64,000 nucleotides of DNA. Source: Silene conica. Its lineage: Eukaryota; Streptophyta; Magnoliopsida; Caryophyllales; Caryophyllaceae. Shown one piece after another: positions 1-11,760 of the stretch. The number at the start of each line of letters is the position of its first letter. Position 1 is the first letter of the stretch. The notes beneath the pieces were generated by a model. That model was given only the letters and a program-made list of their open reading frames with translations, was not told the origin of the DNA and searched no databases. The stretch lies in the NCBI GenBank assembly GCA_029255685.2, contig CM055318.2:3105001-3169000 (forward strand), in the 5' to 3' direction. The translations under genes were made by a program, and so were the position numbers.

Positions 1-1
1 T

Positions 2-2137
2 TACAAGGGAAGGACCAAACAGTATGAGAACAAAAGGAATCCCGAGTGGAACCAGGTTTTTGCTTTTTCAAAAGATCGCATTCAGGCATCCACCTTGGAG
101 GTCTTTATGAAGGAGAGGGAAATGGTGGGCAGGGATGAATACATAGGGAGAGTGGTGTTTGATCTAAACGAAGTTCCAAACAGGGTACCACCTGATAGCC
201 CATTGGCCCCACAATGGTATAGATTGGAGGACCGGAGAGGGCATGGGAAGGTGATGGGGGAAATCATGCTGGCTATTTGGATGGGAACGCAAGCTGATGA
301 AGCCTTTCCGGAAGCATGGCACACAGACACAGCCTTCGTCCAAGGCGAAGGAGTTTTTAGCATCCGATCAAAGGTTTACATGACCCCAAAATTATGGTAC
401 TTGAGGGTGAATGTGATCGAAGCTCAGGATGTGATCCCAACTGACGTAAGCAGACCTCCAGAAATTTTTGCAAAAGTCCAAGTTGGGAACCAAGTTATGA
501 GAACTAAGGTAAGTCCTCCAAATACTATGAACCCACTTTGGAATGAGGATCTGGTATTTGTCGTTGCTGAGCCATTTGAAGAGCAGTTAGTCTTAACCAT
601 CGAGGACCACGTCCACCCAGCAAAAGACGATGTACTGGGCAAGACAATATTGCCGGTTAGCGCCTTTGAGAAGCGGCTAGATCACCGTCCAGTTCAGTCT
701 CGATGGTTCAACCTGGAGAAATTTGGGTTTGGAATCATGGAGTCTGATTCGAGAAAGGAGCTCAAATTTTCCAGTAAGGTCCACCTAAGAATTTGCCTCG
801 AAGGCGGATACCATGTTTTAGATGAATCAACAATGTATGTCAGTGATACACGCCCAACATCACGCCAACTTTGGAAACCTCCTGTCGGAGTTTTGGAAGT
901 GGGAATTTTAGGTGCACATGGCCTACCTCCCCGGAAGACCAAAGATGGAAGAGGCACCACAGATGCATACTGTGTAGCAAAATACGGTCAGAAATGGATT
1001 CGCACGAGAACTATTTTAGATTCTTTTGCTCCAAAATGGAATGAGCAATATACATGGGAAGTATATGACCCATGCACAGTAATAACCCTAGGAGTGTTTG
1101 ACAATTGCCACTTAGGTGGAGCCGAAAAGCAGGGAAGTGGGGCTAGTTCAGTCAGAGATTCACGAATCGGAAAGGTAAGAATAAGGCTATCGACACTAGA
1201 GTCTCATCGAGTTTATGCCAATTCTTACCCGCTCCTTATTCTGCATCCAAGTGGAGTAAAGAAGATGGGTGAACTACAACTCGCAGTCAGATTCACCAGT
1301 CTTTCCCTAGCCAACATGATCTATTTATATGGCCACCCCTTGCTCCCCAAAATGCACTATCTCCACCCTTTCACCGTAAACCAATTAGACAGCCTAAGAT
1401 TCCAGGCCATGAACATAGTGGCAACAAGACTAGGAAGAGCCGAACCACCCCTAAGAAAGGAGGTTGTGGAGTACATGTTGGATGTGGACTCCCACTTATG
1501 GAGTATGAGGAGAAGCAAAGCTAATTTCTTCAGGATCATGTCGATTTTGTCAGGAATGATATCAGTAAGCCGTTGGTTTGGTGATGTTTGCAATTGGAAA
1601 AATTCCATTACTTCAGTGCTAGTTCATATTCTCTTTCTGATATTGATATGGTATCCAGAACTAATACTTCCCACTATGTGCCTTTATATGTTCTTCATTG
1701 GATTATGGAACTATAGATACCGACCACGGTACCCACCCCATATGGATATGAAACTCTCATGGGCAGAGGCAGTACATCCGGATGAACTAGATGAAGAATT
1801 CGACACATTTCCTACGTCAAGACAGCATGAAATTGTGAGGATGAGATATGATCGGCTTAGAAGTGTGGCTGGAAGGATCCAGACTGTCGTCGGTGACATA
1901 GCAACACAAGGGGAGAGATTTCAGACCCTGTTAAGCTGGCGAGATCCGAGAGCTACAAGCCTATTTATACTGTTTTGCCTATTTGCAGCAGTGGTGCTGT
2001 ATATGACTCCATTTAGACTACTTACTATGGTAGCAGGTTTGTACACTCTCCGTCATCCACGTTTCAGGAGCAAGCTGCCTTCAGTACCAAGCAACTTTTT
2101 CAAAAGATTGCCTTCACGCGCTGACAGTTTGCTTTAA
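2..2137 (+). CDS. Multiple C2 domain and transmembrane region protein (MCTP), 3' part
   Basis: The frame is open from base 2 through the first internal Met at 95, so the gene begins upstream; 711 residues are present. In order they show the end of one C2 domain (to about residue 105), a second complete C2 (about 130-235), a third C2 (about 295-400, with a DGRGTTDAY calcium-loop segment), then the plant PRT_C module with two hydrophobic blocks near residues 565-595 and 665-695 and a C-terminus reading RADSLL. MCTPs are ER and plasmodesma-associated tethers; the family includes FTIP1 and QUIRKY, which act in cell-to-cell transport. There are no introns, as is usual for this family. The exact paralogue cannot be named because the N-terminal part is missing. 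TAA at 2135-2137. Confidence 0.93.
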   Translation, partial: YKGRTKQYENKRNPEWNQVFAFSKDRIQASTLEVFMKEREMVGRDEYIGRVVFDLNEVPNRVPPDSPLAPQWYRLEDRRGHGKVMGEIMLAIWMGTQADEAFPEAWHTDTAFVQGEGVFSIRSKVYMTPKLWYLRVNVIEAQDVIPTDVSRPPEIFAKVQVGNQVMRTKVSPPNTMNPLWNEDLVFVVAEPFEEQLVLTIEDHVHPAKDDVLGKTILPVSAFEKRLDHRPVQSRWFNLEKFGFGIMESDSRKELKFSSKVHLRICLEGGYHVLDESTMYVSDTRPTSRQLWKPPVGVLEVGILGAHGLPPRKTKDGRGTTDAYCVAKYGQKWIRTRTILDSFAPKWNEQYTWEVYDPCTVITLGVFDNCHLGGAEKQGSGASSVRDSRIGKVRIRLSTLESHRVYANSYPLLILHPSGVKKMGELQLAVRFTSLSLANMIYLYGHPLLPKMHYLHPFTVNQLDSLRFQAMNIVATRLGRAEPPLRKEVVEYMLDVDSHLWSMRRSKANFFRIMSILSGMISVSRWFGDVCNWKNSITSVLVHILFLILIWYPELILPTMCLYMFFIGLWNYRYRPRYPPHMDMKLSWAEAVHPDELDEEFDTFPTSRQHEIVRMRYDRLRSVAGRIQTVVGDIATQGERFQTLLSWRDPRATSLFILFCLFAAVVLYMTPFRLLTMVAGLYTLRHPRFRSKLPSVPSNFFKRLPSRADSLL

Positions 2138-2934
2138 TGACGTCTCTGTACTTACTAATTAGATGATTGATACATCTTTAAGAGAATGTGTTTGACTACA
2201 AATAGGCTCTTAGATTGTTTCATTGTTTCTCAATGAAAGGTTCATGTAATTTCTTTTGTTAAAAGAGATAGGTTGATCCTTTCTTCGTTATCCGAATTTT
2301 TATGCTAAACCGTCATGTATTCTGTTATTAGCGCGAAAGTTGGAGAAATTTTTTTATCTATAAGAAAAATATCGGATAAAATGAAACCAAGTGACATTTC
2401 TAACATAATTGTACCAGGAAGAAAAGATAGGGAATGTTCACCTGGGTATGGGTATGCACAACGGTGACAAGCAACATCAGACATTACTCGCTCGATGGGT
2501 CGATTCTCAATCCTCCCTGCAATCACATAACCAGATCCTCCCTGCATTATAAACAGAGAAGATCTTTAATGCTTGCATGATGTCGACACAAGTGATAGCA
2601 GTATGGTAATAGATCTTGAGCAAGTCAAAATAAAATCAAAATTCAAAAGAAATACTCAAAGCATCAAACAAGAAAAGAGGGGATGCATAATCAAGGGCTA
2701 GTCTCAAAAAATCCCAAGTTTTGAAGAACACAAACAGTTTTTAGCTTGAGAAGATTAGATGCTCTGGACTCACCAGACAGTGAATTTCATATTGGAAAAT
2801 GAGTTAGAAATGCCGAGTGATACTCAAAACTTAGTACCAGGCTATCACATAAGGATTTCAAATTTTAGTTCATGTGCATGGGGCTTACATTGTGCAAATG
2901 AAAGCTGAGAGTGATACCGAGTTTTAGCACAACC
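2138..2934. other. Intergenic, MCTP 3' flank
   Basis: AT-rich spacer between the convergent MCTP and PPR genes. It presumably includes both 3' UTRs. I see no gene, repeat family or RNA gene in it. Confidence 0.5.
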
Positions 2935-3158
2935 TTACAATTCAAAGAATACGACTATGACTTTTCGTGCTGCGGCCATCTCTCTGTAATGCATAAACAA
3001 TTCACAGTCTCCTGCTTGAGAATAAAAACCCGATGCTTGCAGACAAGCTCCAGGATCTCCTGATTCAAGCTCCATTAAACGTCGCCACTCTATACCTGAC
3101 AACTTTATTTTTGTGCATTGTGAAACTTCTAAGCAGCGAGCTCCACATACTAGAGTCT
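2935..3158 (-). pseudogene. Frameshifted C-terminal remnant of the PPR gene
   Basis: Downstream of the TGA at 3159 the minus strand still encodes recognisable E-domain sequence, but in two further frames. First comes SSMWSSLLRSFT, then after another shift near 3076-3084 comes LMELESGDPGACLQASGFYS, running to TAA at 2935. These are the residues expected directly after the PPR array, so this is the old C-terminus of the same gene and not a separate gene. An alternative is an unspliced or mis-assembled region, but no GT-AG pair that would repair both shifts is apparent. Confidence 0.75.
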
Positions 3159-4934
3159 TCAATCTTCATATACCAGCGGCATCCTCATCAACTCTTCGGC
3201 TTCAGATACCAACCCAGCACGACTTAAGAGATCGATCATGCAGACATAATGCCTTCTATCTGGGTCAATACCATGTTGTATTCTCATTGAATTGAAGACC
3301 AATCTTCCTTCCTCAATCAATCCAGAATGGTTACACCCTGTCAATACACTCAGAAATGTCACTCTGTCAGGCTTTAAACCCTCTTGAATCATCCCTTCAA
3401 GCAATTTCAGGCATTCTCTTCCTAATCCAATCCAAGCATACCCATTAATGACAGACGTATAGCAGAAGATATTTCGTGACGCAAGACCCTCAAAAACCTG
3501 TCTCGCATAATCCATCTGACCCAATTTAGAATAGGAATCAATTAATGAGCATGAGACCACATCATGAGCTAAAATTCCAGATTTAATAGCGGAAGAATGC
3601 AGCTCATTGCATCTCGATAAGCTCCCAAAAGAAGATCCTGGCAAAGCTTTCAGAGTGGCAAACAAAGAGACTTCGTCAAATTCACCTTCCTCATTAGCCA
3701 TGAATTTAAACAAGTCAACCACCTCATCAAATAACCTACAATGTAACATAGATGTCATTAGAGCATTGCTGCACTCCCTTGTTCTATCAGAACACTCATA
3801 CACATCCATGGCGCTCCCGATTTCATAACTTTTACCATACATGTCAATCAAAGCAGACTGAACATAAACGTCCCCAAAGTCAAAACCCTGTTTCACTATC
3901 GAACCATGCATTTGTCTTCCAACAAAAAGGTTCTTGCTTCTGCTACATGAATTTAATGTCGCCATTATAGACCGCGCAGATGGCCTCATGTCCCACAATC
4001 GCATCCTCCCAAAGCATTCTAGGGCATCAGACAACAACCCATTGTCAGCATATGCAGTAATGATCGAGTTCCACGAAATAACATTCTCAGGAGAGATTAC
4101 TTCAAATAAGCTCTGAGCATCGTCCAAGCTCCCACACGCGGAATAAAAATCGACTAAAGCATTAGCTACAAAATGATTGGAACTAATCAACCCAGCCTTT
4201 AAAGCATGGCAATGCAACTGTTCTCCTTCACTCACAAATTTCCCATTACAACAACTTTTGAGTAGATAACACAACATAAGATCATTCAGCAAAAACCCAT
4301 CGGATTTCACAAACGAAAACGCTCCCACAACCTCATTCCTCATACCCAACTCACAAAATCCTCTCATAACCAAATTCCAAACAGCAACATTTCTTTCAGG
4401 CATATGATTCAACCCACTCAACACATCATCAACATACCCCATTTTCATATACAGGTCTACAATCGAGCTACCAATATACAAATTCTCATTTAACCCACAT
4501 AAAATCACTCTACAATGAACTTGAACACCCACAAAATAAAACCCATTATTACTACAAATGCTCAAAACCGACGAAAACGTCGAAGCGCTTTCTCTAACAC
4601 CATGAACCACCATTTCAGCATATAAATTGATAGCTTTGGTGGGCATTCGGCGTTTATACCCAGAAATTAGCAGGTTCCAAGAGACAACATCTCGAATTGA
4701 CATTTCATCAAATACCTGGTGTGCACGACGCAAATTGCCTGATTTTACGTAGCCATCAATGGCGCGATTATAGGAGAAGATTGTGTCAGATGGGTTAGTC
4801 TTATAGTAAGAATCAAGATGCATAAAACGGAGAAATTTATTAAACTTAAATCTTCTAAGATTCGGCGAAATTCGAGAAATTAAGGTCGTAATGTTTTGGG
4901 TGCATGAATGCAGCAGCAGCTTCATACGTAGCAT
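3159..4934 (-). CDS. PLS-type pentatricopeptide repeat protein, truncated in the E region
   Basis: A 591-residue intronless frame with a basic, hydrophobic N-terminus that could be an organelle targeting peptide, followed by tandem PPR motifs of alternating P, L and S type (for example SYNRAIDGYVKSGNL near residue 53, and DVVSWNLLISGY near 83). PLS-type PPR proteins bind organellar RNA and often act in editing or processing. The frame stops with TGA at 3159-3161, just after the motif that normally leads into the E domain. That stop lies on the junction of a 7-bp tandem duplication (3154-3160 and 3161-3167). Removing one copy would let reading continue into the expected E-type residues (EDSSMWSSLL). 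The truncated product might still work as an RNA binder, but a functional E-class protein is doubtful. Confidence 0.85.
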   Translation of the reverse strand: MLRMKLLLHSCTQNITTLISRISPNLRRFKFNKFLRFMHLDSYYKTNPSDTIFSYNRAIDGYVKSGNLRRAHQVFDEMSIRDVVSWNLLISGYKRRMPTKAINLYAEMVVHGVRESASTFSSVLSICSNNGFYFVGVQVHCRVILCGLNENLYIGSSIVDLYMKMGYVDDVLSGLNHMPERNVAVWNLVMRGFCELGMRNEVVGAFSFVKSDGFLLNDLMLCYLLKSCCNGKFVSEGEQLHCHALKAGLISSNHFVANALVDFYSACGSLDDAQSLFEVISPENVISWNSIITAYADNGLLSDALECFGRMRLWDMRPSARSIMATLNSCSRSKNLFVGRQMHGSIVKQGFDFGDVYVQSALIDMYGKSYEIGSAMDVYECSDRTRECSNALMTSMLHCRLFDEVVDLFKFMANEEGEFDEVSLFATLKALPGSSFGSLSRCNELHSSAIKSGILAHDVVSCSLIDSYSKLGQMDYARQVFEGLASRNIFCYTSVINGYAWIGLGRECLKLLEGMIQEGLKPDRVTFLSVLTGCNHSGLIEEGRLVFNSMRIQHGIDPDRRHYVCMIDLLSRAGLVSEAEELMRMPLVYED

Positions 4935-5026
4935 TGAACGTTTGAACTTAGAAGGTATATTACTAATTTACTATAATCACGGATTCACGGGTGTAAATGC
5001 AGTTCATAGACTATACATCAGAGGTA

Positions 5027-5600
5027 ATCTCGTAATCTCGTATCGTATGGAATACGGATATTAAGTCGTTTATACGGATATTAAATGATAGGTTTGAATA
5101 TTCACTACTCGCTACTAGCGGCTAGCGCTGTACAGTGGGTTAGACCGGGCCGGGCCGGGTTGGAGATGGACTGGGTCAAAAAAATCGGGCGCGGTATGGC
5201 CCCAAAATAATGCCAAACTGGGCTGAATTTGTGTTAGTTTTGTTAGTGGCCTGGGCCGGACCGGGTTGGGCTGCATTTCGCACGGGGATGCTAATTGGAC
5301 TTGGCTGACAAAATCCGACCCTGGACCTGGCCCTAATCGCTACCGGGCTGAACTGGCCCAACCCTAACCCTGTGCGGGCTAGAAAAATTGGCCTATGTAG
5401 TAGGGTTGGGTCAGGCTGGCCCGCTATGTTGTCCAGCGCTACTCGCTACTCTGTATTGTATGCAGTATGCACTATGCCGTATAGATATAATGTCTAGTTG
5501 GTTGGTCGTACCACTCGTAATCTTATATCGTATGGATACTAAGTCGTAGGTTTGAATATCCGCTACTCTTTGTATCGTATGCCCATATGGCCATATAGAT
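5027..5600. repeat. Degenerate direct repeat flanking a GGGCC-rich insert
   Basis: A segment containing ATCGTATGGA, AAGTCG and AGGTTTGAATAT occurs at about 5037-5110 and again at about 5525-5570. Between the copies, 5130-5430 is a GC-rich degenerate tract of GGGCCGGG/CTGGCCC words in an AT-rich setting, a type of low-complexity insert seen repeatedly in plant intergenic DNA. No coding capacity is supported. Confidence 0.5.
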
Positions 5601-6076
5601 GTAATGTCGACTCTCATACAAAAAAAAACGAAAATTTACATAGCAATACCGCTATGGCGCTTTGTACATAATGATCTTCGACATTTTTTTTGAAGGATTG
5701 ACAAGATCAATTTTTTTCAAGGGTCGGCAAACTCGAGTATATGAAAAAGCAGTAGGAGATTCGAGCTCAAGCACAAGGTAAACCACGACCAGAAACCAAG
5801 AACATCCACATAATATGTGAACCGAGTGAAGCAAACAACGATAATTTAGAAAAAAAATCAAACGATTCAAATCAAACGGTTCGACGGGTTCACAATCACA
5901 AATTCTTGATTAAGACGGTTCACAATAGGGGTTTAAATTTCATTAATTAACAAGCTCCATAACAAGGGCATATTTCAGCAAGTATACACATACATGTCTC
6001 AGTTACTCATACAAGAAAATTAGTTCCCAGAAGGCGAGCGAATTACATCACATCACAATTTCATAGAAATTTGATG

Positions 6077-8823
6077 TCAGGATAAGTACACCTCCACGCT
6101 AGCGCTTTTCGGGATATTACAGACCGGACAAATGCCGAGGAACCCGTCACATTCCTTGCAGACACAGAGATGCCTACATGGCATCAGCAGAATGCATACC
6201 TCCCGAGACCGACATGCTTTGCACATCAGATGATTGTTACCAGGACCCGCAATTGATTTTCCCCGTCCTCCAGCAATGGGGTGGTAATTTGCAGGGTTCA
6301 TGTAAGAAGTTGCATCATCAACCTCACTGTCTCCGAACCCTTCTTTTCCTTGATCGGCCCCCTGAGAAATTGCATTCTGAAGGTTGTTTTTCAGGATATT
6401 CACCATGGATTCATTGTACTTTGCTCGGTAATGCCAGTTTTGGGCATCAGTTGCCACCTGTTTTATCCTCTCCATGAGATCCCGGTTCCTGCTATTCAAG
6501 GTTTCTAACTCCATCTCCTTCTCTTGAAGCTTCTTGCTTACACCTTCTTCTATGGTGTTGAGGAAAGAAGCCATGTGCCTTTGCTTCAGGTCCCTCACTC
6601 CCTTTGCTAGCTGTTCTTCCTGCTTAAATTTCAGATCGGGGGTCACTTCGCAATTATGCATATGGAATTACGGATCTACTATATGCGTATAAGGCGACTT
6701 ATATTGGACATGACAAGCAGACTATTCAGCTGAGTCGGATTTAGGTCAAACTCGGGTCCAGATTTTTCAAATGTTCTCGCCTATCGGGTTGGCCATTTTT
6801 GAGGCAGTGATTACGGGGTTAGATCTTGCAAGGATGGGTTGATTACAAGTCGAGTCAAATCCCGCTTCGGGTTGTTTTCGGAACATCAAGTTTGGATCTC
6901 AGGTCAGGTTATTCATGTTATGGCGTGGATCGGATCTTATGATTGGGGTTAGTTGGTCCAAGAAAAACCATCAACTGGTATGTTAAAGTTGAAAAAAGTT
7001 CATAATAGTATAATACCCAAAAGATCAGAGGAAAATGGACCAATACGGCCATACATTGTTTCTAGGATTAATTGATAAGAATACTCTTAACTATGAGGGT
7101 TCTGCTCAAAATACTTCAAACTCTATTTTAACTACCAATATAACCAACTAATGCTCTCATTCGTTTTTATTATAATATATGGCCTGCTACCTGTTATGTA
7201 AGTGAAGAAATTTCTAACCCTTCTTTAACACGTCTTTCTCTTTTTACTTATCTGTTAATCTATTCACCTAATCACACCATTAAAACACGCTACAATAAGT
7301 TAACAAAACAACAAATTCTATTCAAAGCAAATGAGGGCAATAGTTGGTTATAATGGTAGTTAAAATAAAGTTTAGAGTATTTTGAGCAGTTCACCCATAG
7401 TTCAGAGTATTTCTATCAATTAATCCTTGTTTCTATTGGGCGACCTTTTTATAGGCGCATTTTGGCAACATATGCTAACACCAGATATGATTCCCTGCTT
7501 GTTCATAACGACAGTAGACATTGCCGTGTACAAGCTCAATAGTTAAGAACAAACCTGAATTTTGATGTATTGATCAAATTCTTCCTTCTGACGCTCAAGC
7601 TCACTTCTGATGTTATCACCAAGTGACAAGAGAATAGCGGGGGATGCAGTCATGCTTCCACTAGCAGATGTAACTGATGAGTTGTGCTCATCGTCATCAT
7701 ATGAGAGTCGAAGTCCAGTTGATACCGGATTATGATTCGGAATGCTACCTGACCGGTCCACTTCATTCGGGCAGGCATTATAATTCAAAGAGATCTGGAG
7801 CTTTTGCTGCCTAGAAATATCTTCTGCATCTCTGCTTAGCTTGTTTGGCCGCAGGATGGATGAATTATGCTCATTCCCAAGATAGTTTACCGGGTCAACT
7901 GTACAGCCGGCAGGTACTGCAATAATAATTTAAGAGAGCGGATACATATACGTAAATCATTATCGAACATCTACACACACTCAAATATTAAGTCGATAAA
8001 TCATCTTCAAAAGTTAAAACAGTTTGCACAGGCATACGAGAAGGAATATTGAATGTTCGAGGGTAATTTTCTCATTATCTTTAGAATATATGAATAGTAT
8101 TCGACAATACACCAGTGTTACCGCCTACATGAAGACATGGAGAGAGAGCCACAGGGAGGATCTGAACTGAAATCAAACACGGGTAGTTCACAACTTCAGA
8201 TAACATCGATCATAGAACAAACAAAGGCGCGAGTATATGGAAGTTACGTAATAGGCAGTAACTCAAGAATATACCAAGTAACTTTGGATAAAAGATTGTC
8301 CCCCTAACGTCCACCAACGAGTAAGTACCCATGTTACTCAGACTCGTTCAGAAGTACATGACACGGGTACGTGTCCAAGTGTCGGACTCGGCTATTTTAT
8401 TGAAAAATATTTACATTTTGGTCTAAAATGAGGTGTCCATGTGTCATAACCATGTCCAAGTGTCGAGTGTCGGACACGGGTACGCTAGGAAATTAGAAGG
8501 GTCGGAGTAACATAGCAAGTAACTATTTTCTACATCCAAAACCCTAACATCACTTACCTATACTCCTATGAAGCTTTATAAGCAGTTGAAACTCAAGAAA
8601 TTCGTGCTCAGATATCAGCATATAACTTATGAATATATGGGAATGGAGCTAAAGGATGATTCACAGAAAAAGTGGAAAAACCAGATGCTTTTAATATACT
8701 AATAAATGACTTACAATTCCCGAAAAGCTGAAGTTGGGGATTTGGTGCTTGAGCGTTAAGTTGGTACCGGTTCTCATCCAGAAATACAGGAAGCACGGGA
8801 TTGTTGCTGTTCCCTCCAAACAT
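6077..8823 (-). CDS. BOI-related RING-type E3 ubiquitin ligase, three coding exons
   Basis: Coding exons on the minus strand are 8715-8823, 7555-7916 and 6077-6619, all with GT-AG borders; the frame stays open and gives 337 residues. The N-terminus (MFGGNSNNPVLPVF) and the middle are typical of the BOI/SBP1 family. Residues about 158-230 form a long helical, probably coiled-coil region with a WHYRAKYNE (WRD) motif. The last 49 residues are a C3HC4-like RING (CKACRSREVC, PCRHLCVC, CPVC). The family ubiquitinates regulators of stress and cell death responses; BOI itself targets the MYB factor BOS1. The start is chosen because it follows an acceptor at 8866-8868 and 42 leader bases without an ATG. 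The specific Arabidopsis orthologue is not certain. Confidence 0.9.
7065..7426. mobile_element. Mutator-type MITE with roughly 100-bp terminal inverted repeats
   Basis: The first and last 100 or so bases are near-perfect reverse complements, starting GGATTAATTGAT. The element is bounded by a perfect 9-bp target duplication TTGTTTCTA (7056-7064 and 7427-7435), the size made by MULEs. It sits in the second coding intron of the BOI-like gene and has no coding capacity. Confidence 0.88.
8331..8513. mobile_element. MITE of the ATGTTACTC/GTGTCCGACAC family
   Basis: Terminal inverted repeats ATGTTACTCAGAC and GTCGGAGTAACAT, with an interior of GTGTCNGACAC words. Flanking 9-mers AGTAAGTAC and AGCAAGTAA could be a decayed target duplication. 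It lies in the first coding intron of the BOI-like gene. A related piece is at 47735-47874. Confidence 0.65.
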
Positions 8824-9545
8824 TTTAAGCCGATAGAATCTCAAAGTACAGATAACCAAGTGAACCTGCCGAACAAAAGAAGAAATATGCACATATAACA
8901 ATACCACAAAACAAGATAGCTTCCGAAGCAAATGGGTATCAAATATCAATGAATGGGGATGCAAGTGATTTACAGATTCACGACGAAGACAGCTGGCAAG
9001 CTTTTTACCATCTAGGTATAGTGAAAAGAAAAGGGAAAAAAACAGAAACTTGATACTCCGTATCCCTCTATATTTATTAGCTGAAGCCCTACTATTAAGC
9101 CCTATAGCATGCACATAGTTATCAACTAACACTTCACATGCAAATTTAGGTGCAAGGATATAATTCAGACAGACTTCACCTACCAAAACGCGTTATATTA
9201 GATTTTATATTATATGTACGTAATCAAACAGTTTGTGACGCAGTCATCAGAAAAAGCCTTCAACTGTTACTGCGAATTAGATGATGCATAAAGAGGGCAA
9301 AAGAGTAATGACAAATTAACGTACATAAGGCAAAGCCATGTAAATCTCAAGGTGGCGATGGTGTGTGGTGACGTTCGGTAAGAAATGTGGAAGTCGATAT
9401 CTAGGGGAACCGGTAAAGAAGGTTAAACATTTATAGAATTAAATACTAAAAATTAGGAAACCAGGCATTGCCGTTAAATGTGCAGCTCAAACAAATATGG
9501 AGTACTAAATACCTCTCAACTTTCAGTCTTTTACAACATTGTGGA

Positions 9546-9766
9546 CATTAGACCTGGCAAACAAATCGGGTCGTGTCGGGTTCGTGTTAGTGTCACGTAT
9601 AAACGGGTCACAAAACCTCCAACCCAAACCCGATCCAATTAAATTTCGTGTCGTGTTCGTGTCGAACCACTTACATAAATCGGTCATTAAGCCTCAACCC
9701 AAACCCGCTAATTTCGTGTCGGGTTTGTGTCGTGTTTTCGTGTCATGTCATTATTTGTCAGCTCTA
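9546..9766. mobile_element. hAT-like MITE rich in CGTGTCG words
   Basis: Ends read TAGACCTGGCAAACAA and TTGTCAGCTCTA, which are inverted. The flanks are ATTGTGGA and ATTGTGGT, an 8-bp duplication with one change. It lies in the leader intron of the BOI-like gene. Confidence 0.6.
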
Positions 9767-10959
9767 ATTGTGGTGTTAGACAGCAAAAACAAAAAGGTCA
9801 CAAATATTTCCTTTAACAAGCTCGTGAAACATTCAACACATTTACGATATGCTTTCCTTAAATGTGCATCTCTTCGGGATTAACCACAATAATTACTTTT
9901 CCACGACAAATTTGACTATTTGAGTACCTCTGATTCTGCTTCAACTCATAGAGCCAGACTTTAATGAAGTATGTTTATGGAAAGACTCATCAACCTTAAC
10001 TTGCCGATAAGCAACTCTCTCAATAATCTATCAACTGTGAAACTAAGCATTTGTAGATGGTTACCCTCACTCCCTAACCACTCGAGACAAGACGGCTGAG
10101 CCACTCGGAATAGCCTAACTAGCATAACGTAGGAACATATGAACCCATCAACTTACTACACGTCTATATATAGAGTGCGTGAGGAAACACGGAAATAGGA
10201 TAGAGACTTGCGAGAAAAGCACGAAATCACAGATGAGTCATAGTCATGGACAAAAAAGGTAAACGAGATTTGATCATCGGAAATCCCAATTGAACTTAAG
10301 AAACTACAACATAACTGAGGAATGCATTCACTTATCCCAATAACATCAATCGATTGACAGCTACGTCATACATGGTCTGGTATATAGGGCAGATACAGAT
10401 GATAGTCTGATCCCCATGCATGAATCTCCTTACCACGGAAAAGAAATAATATCATTACGTAATCAAGCATCTCTCCATAATAAGAGGGATTACGACAGAC
10501 TCAACCACGGTTATCCAAAAGTTAGAAACATCTCATACAAGACCTCGATCCCCGCCTCACATCTAAGTTTAAAATAAACCAAAAGGAATCGACTTTAGCA
10601 TCTTAAAGAAACTACAAGTTCACATCAACAATCACAAAACAACTCCCAAGCATTTACTGTAACAGAAGCGAAAATTAACTACAAACACATTAGTACATTA
10701 ATGAGTTTCAAGATTCAACTAGGTTTATAATGAAAGGAGAAAACTTTAGCATCTTACCACACACAAGTTAAACAACCAGTCATAAAACAATTCAAGCGCT
10801 CTTCATTATGTCATTGATGATACAGATTGCTGAAAGATTCATCAAAGGATACCTTTTTTCCCGAACGAGTGAAAAATAAGTATCAACTATCAAGCACAAT
10901 CTTCAAACTAAAAAACGTACACACGTGAATTACTAACAGCTGTTACCCAACACACTTAT

Positions 10960-11360
10960 AATCAGATGCAGAACCGCGAATACTTATGTAAAGCGGCCTT
11001 ACATCTTTCAAAACCGTTCATTTGATAACTACTTGTACACTAATACGGGTTAGATGATCAAATGCTGAACCACGGATACTGAAATACTTATGTAAAGCGG
11101 CCTTACATTTTGCAAAACGTTCATTGATAACTACTTGTAAACTAATACGGGTCAGATGATCAGAAGAGAGCCACAAATACTGAAATACTTATGTAAAGCG
11201 GCCTTACATTTTGCAAAATGGTTCATTGATAACTACTTGTACACTAATACGGGTCAGATGATCAAATGCAGAACCACAAATACTGAAATACTTATGTAAA
11301 GCGGCCTTACATTTTGTAAAATGGTTCTTTTGATTCTACTTTTACACTAATACGGGTCAT
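10960..11360. repeat. Four-unit tandem repeat, about 102 bp per unit
   Basis: Units are marked by TACTTATGTAAAGCGGCC at about 10990, 11087, 11188 and 11288, each followed by GATAACTACTTGTA-like and CTAATACGGGTCA. It lies inside the inferred leader intron of the BOI-like gene. No function is evident. Confidence 0.85.
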
Positions 11361-11719
11361 GATTTCCTTCGGATTTCGATCCGTTTTACACAATCTTTGT
11401 GAAGAACAACAAACAAGGATGACCCAAATTCATTTTATCAAAAAATAAGCACAGAAATGCACAGATTCCTTCAAAAATATATCAAAAGCACATAAAACTG
11501 AATCAAAACATCAACAAAAACAAATGAACAGGATAAAATCAAAACCCTAAAAATTACCTAACTATGTTTCATTAGTAAACATGAATTTATCCAAATTTAG
11601 AACAAACAATAAAATCCCAAATTTATTTAACTAAAACAAAAAAATCCATCCAGCAAATAAATAAAAAAATCAACAAGATAAAAATCAAGCAAAAAAGAAG
11701 TAATTTTTTTGCTATTTAC

Positions 11720-11760
11720 CTTTCAAAGATTGCTCCTTTAAATTACAACAACAGATCTTC
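11720..11760 (-). other. Leader (5' UTR) exon of the BOI-like gene
   Basis: On the minus strand a clean acceptor (TTTGCAG, ending at 11761) and donor (AAAG then GTAAAT at 11719) frame 41 bases with no ATG. With the start-codon exon, whose acceptor is at 8866-8868, this implies a leader intron of about 2.85 kb (8866-11719). A further upstream leader exon ends at 11865 (TTCAAG then GTTTGT). These are inferred from splice motifs alone; RNA reads would settle it. Confidence 0.55.

Noticed and set aside
82-1899. Several minus-strand frames of 60-90 codons opposite the MCTP gene
   Set aside because: They are antisense shadows of a strongly conserved coding sequence and have no family features.
5130-5430. 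CpG-island-like promoter
   Set aside because: The GC richness comes from degenerate GGGCC words typical of a repeat insert and no gene start is adjacent.
9539-9883. 114-codon frame
   Set aside because: Most of it is the CGTGTCG-rich MITE at 9546-9766, so the open frame is compositional.
10960-11360. Regularly spaced repeats resembling a CRISPR array
   Set aside because: Units are contiguous diverged tandem repeats in a plant intron, without unique spacers; the same applies to 45005-45670.
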